Assembly (NCBI GenBank): GCA_037576215.1
Contig: JBANDB010000006.1
Location: 4,526,001 to 4,590,000, forward strand
Direction: 5' to 3'
Length of the DNA stretch: 64,000 nt
From: Armillaria gallica
Lineage: Eukaryota; Basidiomycota; Agaricomycetes; Agaricales; Physalacriaceae
The notes below the pieces were generated by a model. That model was given only the letters and a program-made list of their open reading frames with translations. It searched no databases and had not been told where the DNA came from. The translations under genes were made by a program, and so were the position numbers. Below are positions 55,573 to 64,000 of the stretch, piece after piece. Position 1 is the stretch's first letter. Each line of letters opens with the position of its first letter.

Positions 55573-56963
55573 GTCAAACTGGTCAAGGGTCTTTGATGGC
55601 TTGTATAGATCCCATAGCATCTGAGGCTGCTGGACATGAGAGAAAATCTCAGTCCAGGTCACATTGTGTTGTCCAAGGATTGGAGAGACAACATGAACTG
55701 GCTGGTCTGATGAGAATATCAGTGTTGAAAGGTGCTGAGCGCCTATATGAATGCAAAGTGCTACACACTAAACACCACACAAACACTCAGTAATTGCGGT
55801 TCGAAGGGAGGTATGTTATACCAAGTTACAACACTTTGTACCGTAGTTAACAAGTTCCGGGTGCAATGAATATGATTTGTATAAAGAATATATTGCGATG
55901 TCCACTCTAAGTTCGACGTGTTACTGAACACAAACTTAAACTGATACAGAATAACTGCCTGGTGCAGGTTCTGAACTCATGCGGGCTGCCTGGTGCAGTT
56001 TCAATACTGATACGCTGTGCCTGGTTGCGACTTAAAACACACTGACTGGTTCTGAACTGTTTCTAGCTTAATACTGTTTGCTTTCTTGTTGGTTCTTGCA
56101 CACATGGAGTGACCAGGTCACAAACTTTCTATTCCAGGTGAGTCTACAACTTGAAGCTCTTAACCAATTAAACCCATACTATTCACCTGGTAGCGTTCCA
56201 GGGGTCAGAAACCTGATTCCCCACTAGATACATGACCTGTATTTATACTAGTCTACTGGTACACTATTACTAATCCTTTTTACTACTGACTAATATACTT
56301 GCTGACCCAGCCTGGTGAGGATAAACGCTCTACCTGGCAGATATTATCTCATCCACGGCTACCAGGTCGATCGATCACTTGTGAAATCTGGAGATCACAT
56401 ATCGGTGCCTGCCAGGAAGCCGAATCTGACTGTACCAGGTGGACTGGACTACCGGCTACCAGGTAGAATCCCTGTGTTTCATTCTTAGTTTTTTCATGTC
56501 TTGCTTATGATTCCCGGGGAACCTTTTTGTTGCTAGTGGTACTTACTGCTGGTTTCTTACTTATCATAGGTAGATAAACTTGCTTGAATCAAATTACAGC
56601 GAACTTTATACGCGATTTTCAGGGGTGTATGCCAGGCAGGCGTATCATCTCCCCTCAACTAAAGATCGACTGTCCCAGTCAAAGCAACATCGTGCTTCCT
56701 AGGTTACCAGGAACCGTGATTTCTAGATGGCTGTGTGTATAGTTCTGTCTTATGTTGTTATCGGCACCAAGACGGCATGCATCATAGAGTTTGATTGAAC
56801 TTTCCGATGATAATTTATCATCATTCCAAGGTATGCTTCCTGGCTTCTGATGCACGGACCTCCTTGCCTTTAAAATTTCTTGCACTTGGGCTGTGTTCCC
56901 CATTCTTGCTTTCTTTCTCGTACGCATTGAGCCTCCCCGCTCCGCTTTCATCCGTGCTGTCTC
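55573..56963. other. CCWGG-rich upstream region
   Basis: No supported gene. Between 55,958 and 56,640 I count 14 CCTGG/CCAGG sites where about 1-2 would be expected by chance, most in the form ACCAGGT or CCTGGTG. The last 100 bp before the gene at 56,964 are pyrimidine-rich with TTTAAAA at about 56,870. Confidence 0.6.
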
Positions 56964-58917
56964 ATGGCTAACTCCTACGCCCTCCTTCATTCCGCTCTAA
57001 ATAAAGCTCCAGCTCTATGGGATACCGAGCTTTGTGACATGCTGAGTAACCCTACTATCGCGGACCAAGTGGAAGAGGCAGATGTCTTTTTGGTACGTCC
57101 GACGTCTCTTTTTCAGGTTTTTCTGCTCATGGTCCGCGTCCCATAGTCTACCTATCGTGCTACGTATCCCCGACCTTTTCCTGAGGTCGTTGATCGACTC
57201 TACGCCACTGCTTCATGTACTGCTCATGAACTTCCCATCCGTCTTCAGAAGGGGCACTGGAAGGTGTGGATGTTGGGTCCTGATGAAGTTGCTAAAATTT
57301 TGAAAGTATGTATTTCTGAATACTTTCTTGTTCGTTCTTTTCTTACAGCCTTGCCCTCAGGACGGTACTTTCACTTCGAAGGATCTCAAGTACCTTAAAG
57401 AGAAAACTCCGCCCCCGGAGCCATCCTCTAGTATCCAGAAGAGTTCGCAGCTGCCTGCAAGGAAGAGGAAGGCTCGCGACCATTCCCCTTCGACTCAATC
57501 GGTTCAGACATCTTCTACCAAACCTGAGCCGAAACCTAAAGTCGACAAACCGTCCAAAAAGCGATCGAAACGCCAGCAGACTCCTCCTTCTCGGGAGAGA
57601 ACCGCCGATCTTGTACCTCCTCTGTCCAAGACTTCGACTAGCCAAGTCAAGAGCGAACCAGGTGTATCTGCAAAGGAGGGTTCCGCCACCGCTGGGAAGG
57701 CTCCCGTATGTGCCCATGTCTGTAAAGGCGCCAAGGTCCCAATCGTCGAGGTCCCGACCATTTGTTGGAAGAAAGGAGATACTCCTCCTCCCGCCATTAT
57801 CTCAGAGGATACTCATGCCGATCCGCGGGGTCGTTCGCCTACTCCCATCACTGCAGAGCTCATGCTCAACCGGATTTTCACAGACTTGCCCTTGCTTTCT
57901 GCGCTGCGATTGCCACACCAGGTATGTATTTTCATACGCATTTCTTGTAATTTGTGACTTACATCCGCATTTCTAGGATGCGACTGGATGCACTATGTGT
58001 GCTGGTCACCATGTTCTGTGTCAGCACAAAGAACCTCTGTCTTCATGCGTGAATTGCCATGACTGGGGGCACTGCACCTGCCATCTCAAAGCTGATGACT
58101 TACAGGAGGTCCGCGACAACTTGTTGCTGCTTGCGCAAGCTGCGCACCCACGTACGTATACCTTAATTCTTTGCTTATTCTATTTGCTAATCTATTGTTT
58201 CAGTCGTCAAGATGCATGACCGTAATTTCCTTGCTGCAGATCGCCAGATTCGTCACCTCTTGAATGCTTTGCATGAGGCTTACCAGCTTCGCACCGCCGC
58301 ACTGTGCAATCTTCTTCAAGCATTCTCACAAGTTGAAGGATCCCACGATACGGATGCGTTTGAGAAGTTTGCCAGGGAGTACTCCACTGGCTGGCGCCTT
58401 TTGATCGACATGGGTCTCGTCAGGGATGAAGATGGGGTACTCCAACGTGTCGCCACGCCTCAACTTTGCCACTATTACCCTCATCCCTTGACCGTTCACA
58501 GTGAAACCACTCCGGAACCTCAACTTCCCGTGTTCACAGTCCTCCAGCCTCCCGTCAGGCCCATAGGTGGGACGGAGAGCGATGAGGACAGCAATGGTGA
58601 TTGCCAGGACAAAGCGACCATGGAGAAGAACTTGGAACAAGATCAGCTAGTGCCGTCGTCTCCGGTTCGTCCTGATCCTAAAGCGAGTTCTTCGGTAAGG
58701 TCTTTTCTTCTTGTTTCGCTTTCATTTTAAACTTACTTGGTCAGTCATGCAGATCTTGAACTACGGGTCGTCGGTCTGGCCAGATATGGCGGGGAGTGCT
58801 CACGCCTTGGGTATTCCGTGCGATAGTTTACGGGAGCGAGAATGGAACCATCCACCCTCCCAAGGCTATCGGTTTTATCCCGGTTTGGAGGCTCGTTGTC
58901 TGTTTGGCCCATATTAA
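56964..58917 (+). CDS. Intact six-exon gene, unknown function, Cys-cluster protein of 563 residues
   Basis: I do not recognise the family by name. Exons 56964-57092, 57147-57305, 57349-57921, 57977-58151, 58204-58694 and 58753-58917 join in phase with GT..AG introns of 43-58 nt to give 563 residues. The N-terminal 96 residues are globular (GHWKVWMLGPDEVAKILK). Residues about 100-200 are Lys/Pro/Ser-rich and basic (KPSKKRSKRQQTPPSRER), probably disordered and nuclear. Residues about 290-325 hold a Cys/His cluster, CTMCAGHHVLC then CVNCHDWGHCTCH, spaced like the C-x2-C-x6-C pairs of fungal zinc clusters. A helical region follows (QIRHLLNALHEAYQLRTAAL), then an acidic C-terminus. The architecture fits a DNA-binding or regulatory protein. 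It is clean of stops, unlike the elements to its left. Confidence 0.75.
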
Positions 58918-59535
58918 TTTTTTTGAACTTTTCTTTTTTCTTTACTGAATGATACCGCAGACAAGTATTACATACAAATGTTATATAGAGAACTGTCGTC
59001 GATACCGTCGCTGAATGTCATGCCCAAAAAAAGGCTTTTTACTTGCTATCTCTTTCACTGCACAAAATTTTAAGTATTTTTATTTATAAATACATTAAAA
59101 ATATACAAAGTTTCTTTTGAGTAATTTTGCTTAAAAATTAGTAAAAATATTTTGAATATTTCACCATATTTTGTAAATGTTGTGTAAAACAGTGAAAAAT
59201 TCAAAATTTTTTCAGTACTTTTTTCAGAAAAGAAACTGTAAAAAAAATTTGAATATTTTCTCTGTTTTTATAGGTACAAAAACATTGGCTTTTGTCCAGT
59301 GTTTTCAGCCCGGCACAAACATAAGTTATATGTCCAACCTGGTAGGTGTCACCAGGCCTAGACGACGTACAACTTTTGAATCTGTGATGGCTGAGAGTTT
59401 TCTTACAAGGGTTTAGGCTGTACTAGGGTGATGAATGCTTGCGACGACTCGTCGTGATCTGGTATCTTGATTGCGATCGAGCCCGGTTGTCCCAAAATAG
59501 CTGAATTTGAAGTTTCTTGACTTGCAGGGCTGGCC
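58918..59535. other. AT-rich block between two genes
   Basis: 58,918-59,290 is strongly AT-rich with runs such as AAAAATATTTTGAATATTT and near-palindromic A/T tracts. It carries no frame worth calling. From about 59,290 base composition returns to normal. It may be a terminator/promoter spacer or a decayed short element. Confidence 0.4.
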
Positions 59536-59557
59536 AGGCATGGTAGAGCAAGTTGGG

Positions 59558-59564
59558 TATAAAA
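59558..59564 (+). promoter_or_regulatory. TATA box
   Basis: TATAAAA, 46 nt before the ATG at 59,610, followed by a pyrimidine-rich leader. The gene at 61,833 has the same motif at a similar distance. Confidence 0.55.
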
Positions 59565-59609
59565 TCCTTTCCTTGAGATTTTTATCCATGTCCTGCTTGT
59601 CCCTCTGAA

Positions 59610-60360
59610 ATGGTTCACAAAGCGTACTCTGAGCCTCTCGCCCTTGATACCGGGGTTCCCCCAGAGCAATTTAAGTCTCTCCTGGTTGCGGACCATTATA
59701 TTCTACTTCGCCAGGCTCGCAATCGCCACCCTGCCATAGTAGATATGAACACCCTGGCAACCTACTTGCAACCTGAAATCAAGTCTATCCTGGATTCCAT
59801 TCATCCTTTCCTGGTACATCCATTTTCTTGCTTTTTGCTCTTACTTTGTCTTATTTACTTTTCCAGGCGGCGCACAAATCCTACTTCCCCAAAGACAGTG
59901 ATCCGATTGTTATTCGTTTCCTGGCGATGGCTACTGCGCTGGCTAACAACCTTAGCCCGGCTTTTCAATCCTCTCAGTGGGATGCCTGGAAAATTGAGGA
60001 TTCCACTAGGATGTTCAAGTTACTTGAGGTGCGTCGTTATTATTCTTTCTGCTACCTTGTAGTTAACATTCTTGGTAGCTTTCGAAGCCTAGATTCAATC
60101 CTTTGGATACTTTTCCTGGCAAAACTCATGCCCCTTCTTTACCGAGCCTTCTGCTTAAGCGAAACCGCTTCCAGGTAGCTTCTGAGCACGTCTTTCGTCA
60201 AGGTCTTCATTGGGAACATTTCCAAAGTGCAGCCTCCAACGCTTGGTTTGCGAACCTTGTGTGTCAAATTCCTTTCTTTTCAGATCTATGTGCTTATCTC
60301 CTAGTCCAGTTGTCTTCTTCCAATACTGTAGCTCCTTCCGAAGCCAACAGCTATTTTTAG
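59610..60360 (+). CDS. Intact three-exon gene, unknown function, 215 residues
   Basis: Exons 59610-59813, 59867-60028 and 60079-60360 join in phase with introns of 53 and 50 nt. The protein reads ADHYILLRQARNRHPAIVD (about residues 30-50), SILDSIHPFL at the end of exon 1, AAHKSYFPKDSDPIVIRFLA, AMATALANNLSPAF, and a third-exon tail with LLLKRNRFQVASEHVFRQGL. It is mostly alpha-helical with no signal peptide or membrane span. I know no family for it. A clearly related but broken copy follows at 60,562. TATAAAA at 59,558 supports the start. Confidence 0.7.
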
Positions 60361-60561
60361 AGTACATGTACTTAGTATTTGTGCTCGCCTCCTAATTGGC
60401 TTGATGCGCACCCGAATGCAAATTTGTTTACTAAGTCCAGGTGTATCTTCAAATTTTGATGCCCAGAGGTTTCCATGTATGGCTGACTTAGCCAGATAAT
60501 TGACTAAGCAGGTTGCTCCAACTTTAGGATTTATCCAGTGCCTAGCTACCTTCCTCTATCA

Positions 60562-61330
60562 ATGGTTTCTTCCATGTTCTGGCCTGAAGATTTGCCTCTT
60601 CCTTTCGCCTGGAAGGATCTTCCTTCCTTGTTACAGGTGGATCACTACCTCTTCTTACGTTTGGCGCGTACCCGGTATCCTCAAGTACTCAATTTCGACA
60701 TCTTGGTTAATTAGTGTCAGCCGGACGTGGCGGATTTAATTAACCATGTGCACCCTTTCCTGGTGAGTGTTCCTGGGATACAATGTCTTTTTCTTACTAA
60801 GTCTCCAGGTAGGTTGCTCATGTCGAGCATTTTCCAGATGATGAAGATCCCTTAGCCTTGCGATTCCTTATGACGGTTACTGCGGTCGCAAGTAACTTAG
60901 GACCCTGCTTCTTTGACCCAGATTGGACTCTGTGGTTGGAGCGGGACTGTCGCCGTCTGGTTATCAGTTTCCAGGTATCTGATCCCTGTCTAACCCGTTA
61001 TGAGAGTCTAACTCTTCTTAGAACTTCAAAACCCCGTTTCCTGGTGACTTGCATTTTCCAGGTAGTCAGCACTTGGTAATCCAGTCGGATTCTTCACCAA
61101 ATTCAAAGGCTACTTTTCCAGGTAGGTCTCAGCTGTTATCCGCGGGACCTGGACAAACTGCCAAGTGTGATTGCAGATGCACTTCGACTTGTACGTTTCT
61201 TTCCTTCTGTCGGGTACCTGTAACTGACTTGAAATCCTTGTTTCAGCTGTCTTGGGTGGGAGTTTATCCTATCCATCTGCCTGCACAGTTGTTTTCCAAA
61301 GTCTATACCTGGCCAGACGTGGATATTCCT
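60562..61330 (+). pseudogene. Tandem paralog of the gene at 59,610, broken
   Basis: From ATG 60562 (MVSSMFWPEDLPLPFAWKD) it parallels its neighbour: VDHYLFLRLARTRYPQVLNF, LINHVHPFL, then after an intron VAHVEHFPDDEDPLALRFL and VTAVASNLGPCFF. The exon-intron structure is the same, with the intron after HPFL. A TAG interrupts exon 1 after FDILVN, where the intact copy has ATYLQP. The third exon is not recognisable beyond about 61,000. It arose by tandem duplication and has decayed. Confidence 0.65.
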
Positions 61331-61339
61331 TCTACCTAG

Positions 61340-61780
61340 CAGCTTCTTCCCATTTTTCCCTGTTTCCTGGTTCTTTCGAACGTTCTTCTTACTTTCTGAA
61401 CTCCTCATTCTTTTCCCTTTTTCTGTTGGTACTTAGAACCGGCTGTTTCATGTCGCAGGTTGCCTGATCGTGACTTCTTTTCTGCATGCTTGGTTCATTA
61501 TTACTATTGTCCTGGCATACTTTATTCAGCTTTTTATTCCATATCAGGGTGAAATTAAATCGAAATTTTAATTTCTAAGGCCCTCGCCTCTCTCCCCCCA
61601 ACTAAATAAAAGCCTGTCCCAGGCTATCCTCGATCGCGTGATCACTTCCGATCAGAGTGATCAAAGCCATCAATCTTGACATGGAGACAGTAATCATGAC
61701 CTCAGCAATCATGCTGTGCGAGCTTACCACTGCTTGTGTCATACACCAGTCTGTACTAGGAAAATAATAGAAAGCCTTTG
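61340..61780. other. Intergenic, upstream of the gene at 61,833
   Basis: No gene seen. A pyrimidine run followed by CCCCCCAACTAAA and TGTCCCAGG at 61,590-61,625 resembles CCCCTCAACTAAA and TGTCCCAG at 56,652-56,680 upstream of the first gene of this group, suggesting related control regions. Confidence 0.45.
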
Positions 61781-61784
61781 TCTC

Positions 61785-61791
61785 TATAAAA
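61785..61791 (+). promoter_or_regulatory. TATA box
   Basis: TATAAAA, 42 nt before the ATG at 61,833, paralleling the site at 59,558. Confidence 0.55.
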
Positions 61792-61832
61792 CCCATTGCC
61801 TGGTGGACTCAGCGAAATAATACTCATTTTAC

Positions 61833-63395
61833 ATGGCGCCCGAGTCTATGCAAGTTGCTAGATTCAAGGCCACTCTTGCTCTGCTCCGTTCACGCTGCAA
61901 GAATGGAGTTTATCTTCCCACCATTCCCTCCGTTCTGCCGACTCTCAAAGATGGCACTCCAGATTTCGATGCGGTCCTGGTTATTGACAAGGAGAACCTT
62001 CGGTTCTTAGAAGGAGTTGTGCGTGTTCGAAGGATTTTTGCCCGTGCCATACTAAACAATAACCTAGATGCCTCTTTTTGATAACAAGGAGCGCTTTATG
62101 CAGGCATACCAGGAAGAACCATCGCTTCTCCATGAAGGAGCTTTCGGTGCCCGGCGGGATTGTCAGAACAGGAAGCTCCTGCTTGAAATCCCTCATGGCT
62201 CTAAAGCTCCTGAGAACTCGACGTTTCCTGGTCGCACTACTGGATGGATCCATTCTGACCGGGAAGAGAAGCAGGCTGCGGTGAATGCCCAAGCTATTGC
62301 TGCCTCTCTTGCTCCTAAACCAGCGGTGTCAACTCCAGTGCATTACTTATTTCTGTTATCTTTTCCTGGCTAACTCGTACTCTCTCTCTGTAGCTTCCCA
62401 AGATCAAGAAAACGATGAAGACCATCAAATCCAAAGCTAAGGTTGGCCTTGATACTGACCCGGAGACTATCATTATTGACGAGGACATCAAGATGAAAGC
62501 CGCGGAGGAAAGTATGGTTGTTGACTTGGATAGCGATGAATCTGACAGCGTATGTAGTCTGAACTTAGTACAGACCGTATTGTTCAACTTGCTTTTGGTA
62601 TTTCACAGATGAGCGTCAATGAGGATTTACCTGGTGAGTCTCTTGACTTATTCTAAAGTACCCGGCTAAACTTTCAAAACTTTCTTTCTGTAGCCAAAGG
62701 TCCTACTCAAGGCCGGACTACTCACAAACGTTGTGGTCGGGTCTCTAAGCGTGCCGCTACTCATTCCCCTGCTCCTGTTGCGGTAAGTCTGTATCCGATC
62801 ATTTTTCACGAAACTGTTCTGACTACTTGGTAGCGTACTACCGATTCTGTGCAATGCGATTCATGTGGGAAGGAGTCTCACGGTCTTTCCTTATGTACTA
62901 CAGTAATTGTACTTCCTTATTGCGACGTTCCAGGGCTTATGAAGAGTGACCCTATGTATCGCAAGGCAATCAACGTTCTAGAGAAGCAAGATAGGATCCT
63001 TGCTGAGAGAAGTAACAAGCGCATCTGTGCTGATATTGCTCTCATGGCTCGTGGTGGAGACCTCGGAGACAATCAACTCGTGTTTCCGATTGCTGGTGAG
63101 TCTTCCAGGTGTCAGACCATGTTTCGGCTTACTGACTTCCGTTGATACAGCCTGGGCGAATCAATTCCAACTTCAGTCGAAGTACGAGTCCATTCAGGAC
63201 GCTCTTAAGCTTCTTTCTGCGGAGCTTGTTCGAGATGGAACTCTTGCGAGTTTCCAGCTTCATAAACACTGTCTCGATGCCAAGTTAGAGTTGCTTGTTC
63301 ACCGCCTGGAAGCTACTGTCATAGCTTACAAGTTCTGTGATCAACAGCTGAGCCTGGTTTTGGCTGAGATCAATCGCCTCTGTCCTGACACATAG
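61833..63395 (+). CDS. Intact seven-exon gene, unknown function, 410 residues
   Basis: Exons 61833-62018, 62068-62337, 62394-62549, 62609-62633, 62694-62782, 62834-63095 and 63151-63395 join in phase (introns 49-60 nt) to give 410 residues. The first two exons are globular (TLALLRSRCKNGVYLPTIPS, DNKERFMQAYQEEPSLLHEG). A middle region of basic KKTMKTIKSKAK and acidic DLDSDESDS follows, then a CDSCGKESHGLSLC Cys motif (about residue 265), and a C-terminal helical region with coiled-coil character (ESIQDALKLLSAELVRDG, AKLELLVHRLEATVIA). The order basic linker, Cys motif, helix resembles the gene at 56,964, so the two may be distant relatives. The second donor is GTGCAT, a weak site. No family recognised. 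Confidence 0.7.
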
Positions 63396-63582
63396 GGAGA
63401 AATTAGAAGCTAATTTCTACTTGCCTTCGTACCGTTCTTACTATATGCTTATCTTACTATATGCTTTTCTTTCTTAGTAGACACCATCCGGGCGACTTTA
63501 ATCGTGCCGTCAATAGCTTTTGATCGAGTGCCTTTGCATTCTTGGCTCGTACGTAGACCTATGAATATATGCTCAAACCATG

Positions 63583-64000
63583 TTATGCTCCTTTTACTTT
63601 GAGAAGGGGATCCAAAGACTCATAGTCGTCATATTCCAGGTGCGAATAAGCGAAGTCGTCTGGTACCTCCTCTACCAGTTCTGGAGAGTTCTCTAACTGG
63701 TCTAAACTTTCTTTCAACATGTCTAGGAGAGCTTCAAGCTTCTCTGGTAGGTTGATCTTTTTCCTGGCCATGTAAGGAATGACCCGGAAAGCAGCCACCT
63801 TGAATCCCCAGGTGCTACTGTTCATCTCGGCGACAATGTACGATCCTCCTTTTGTGTGTCTCACAACCATTACTGGTCCCAAATATCTGGGCCTCATCTT
63901 TCCTCCAATGGCCTTTTCAATGGCAGTGTTCCATACCAATACGAGGCTGCCAGGTTTGAAGTTCAATTGTTTAATGGTTGCAGCATGCATGTGGGCGTAC
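63583..64000 (-). CDS. Ty3/gypsy polyprotein C-terminus (integrase tail), partial
   Basis: The frame enters from beyond the right edge and ends at 63,583. It reads NFKPGSLVLVWNTAIEKAIG, MRPRYLGPVMVVRHTKGGSY and VAAFRVIPYMARKKI, the conserved end of gypsy integrases in mushrooms, where the RYLGP...GGSY block is a small SH3-like fold. An acidic tail of about 50 residues follows (ENSPELVEEVPDDFAYSHLE). The piece shown has no stop or frameshift, so the element may be fairly intact to the right. No LTR was found between this gene and 63,395. Confidence 0.85.
   Translation of the reverse strand, partial: YAHMHAATIKQLNFKPGSLVLVWNTAIEKAIGGKMRPRYLGPVMVVRHTKGGSYIVAEMNSSTWGFKVAAFRVIPYMARKKINLPEKLEALLDMLKESLDQLENSPELVEEVPDDFAYSHLEYDDYESLDPLLKVKGA

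Noticed and set aside
1..64000. tRNA, rRNA, CRISPR arrays, bacterial-type operons or riboswitches
   Set aside because: No tRNA cloverleaf or rRNA stretch was recognised by eye. There are no regularly spaced repeats, and the spliced genes show a eukaryote.

Overview
The window looks like nuclear DNA of a basidiomycete fungus, most likely an Agaricomycete. Introns are 42-60 nt with GT..AG ends. The gene families also fit: F-box/LRR-like proteins, a HET-domain pair, a DAO-type FAD oxidoreductase family, a Helitron with a fused cysteine protease, and a TET/JBP-like 2-oxoglutarate dioxygenase of the kind linked to KDZ transposons. Names rest on reading translations and recalled family motifs; no database search was possible. 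Most of the window is a graveyard of duplicated genes and mobile elements, with a few intact genes standing out.

Layout. 1-15.6 kb: a 2.4 kb segment carrying a HET-domain gene occurs twice (1-2390 and 8965-11370). Both HET frames are open, while the oxidoreductase (DAO) copies around them are broken. Remnants of a TatD-like DNase and an F-box gene lie between, and a longer but frameshifted DAO copy follows at 14.1-15.5 kb. 16.1-20.1 kb: one intact F-box gene and one damaged F-box/LRR-like gene. 20.5-22.1 kb: a rearranged DAO copy whose two halves face opposite ways.

22.6-29.8 kb: a Helitron (minus strand) whose Rep/Pif1-helicase/cysteine-protease frame is open for about 2,366 codons except for five in-frame TGA codons. 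31.4-39.8 kb: a multi-exon TET/JBP-like dioxygenase gene (plus) with catalytic residues kept but nonsense codons present, then two multi-exon genes of unknown function of a type I recall near such elements. No KDZ transposase was recognised. 40.1-44.6 kb: decayed copies of two DNA-replication genes, Mcm10 and ribonucleotide reductase small subunit, with another DAO fragment between.

44.9-46.3 kb: a truncated Copia element with an 89-bp, almost wholly palindromic LTR and a half-tRNA-iMet primer site. 50,212-55,564: a complete hAT element with an 8-bp target duplication and a dead transposase, containing a nested 584-bp non-autonomous hAT with its own 8-bp duplication. 56.9-63.4 kb: three intact intron-rich genes of unknown function, one with a dead tandem paralog, in DNA rich in CCWGG. 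The right edge holds the C-terminus of a Ty3/gypsy polyprotein on the minus strand.

A theme worth testing: several long frames are broken only by TGA where Arg (CGA) is likely, as expected from deamination of methylated CpG, and a predicted 5-methylcytosine dioxygenase relative sits beside them.
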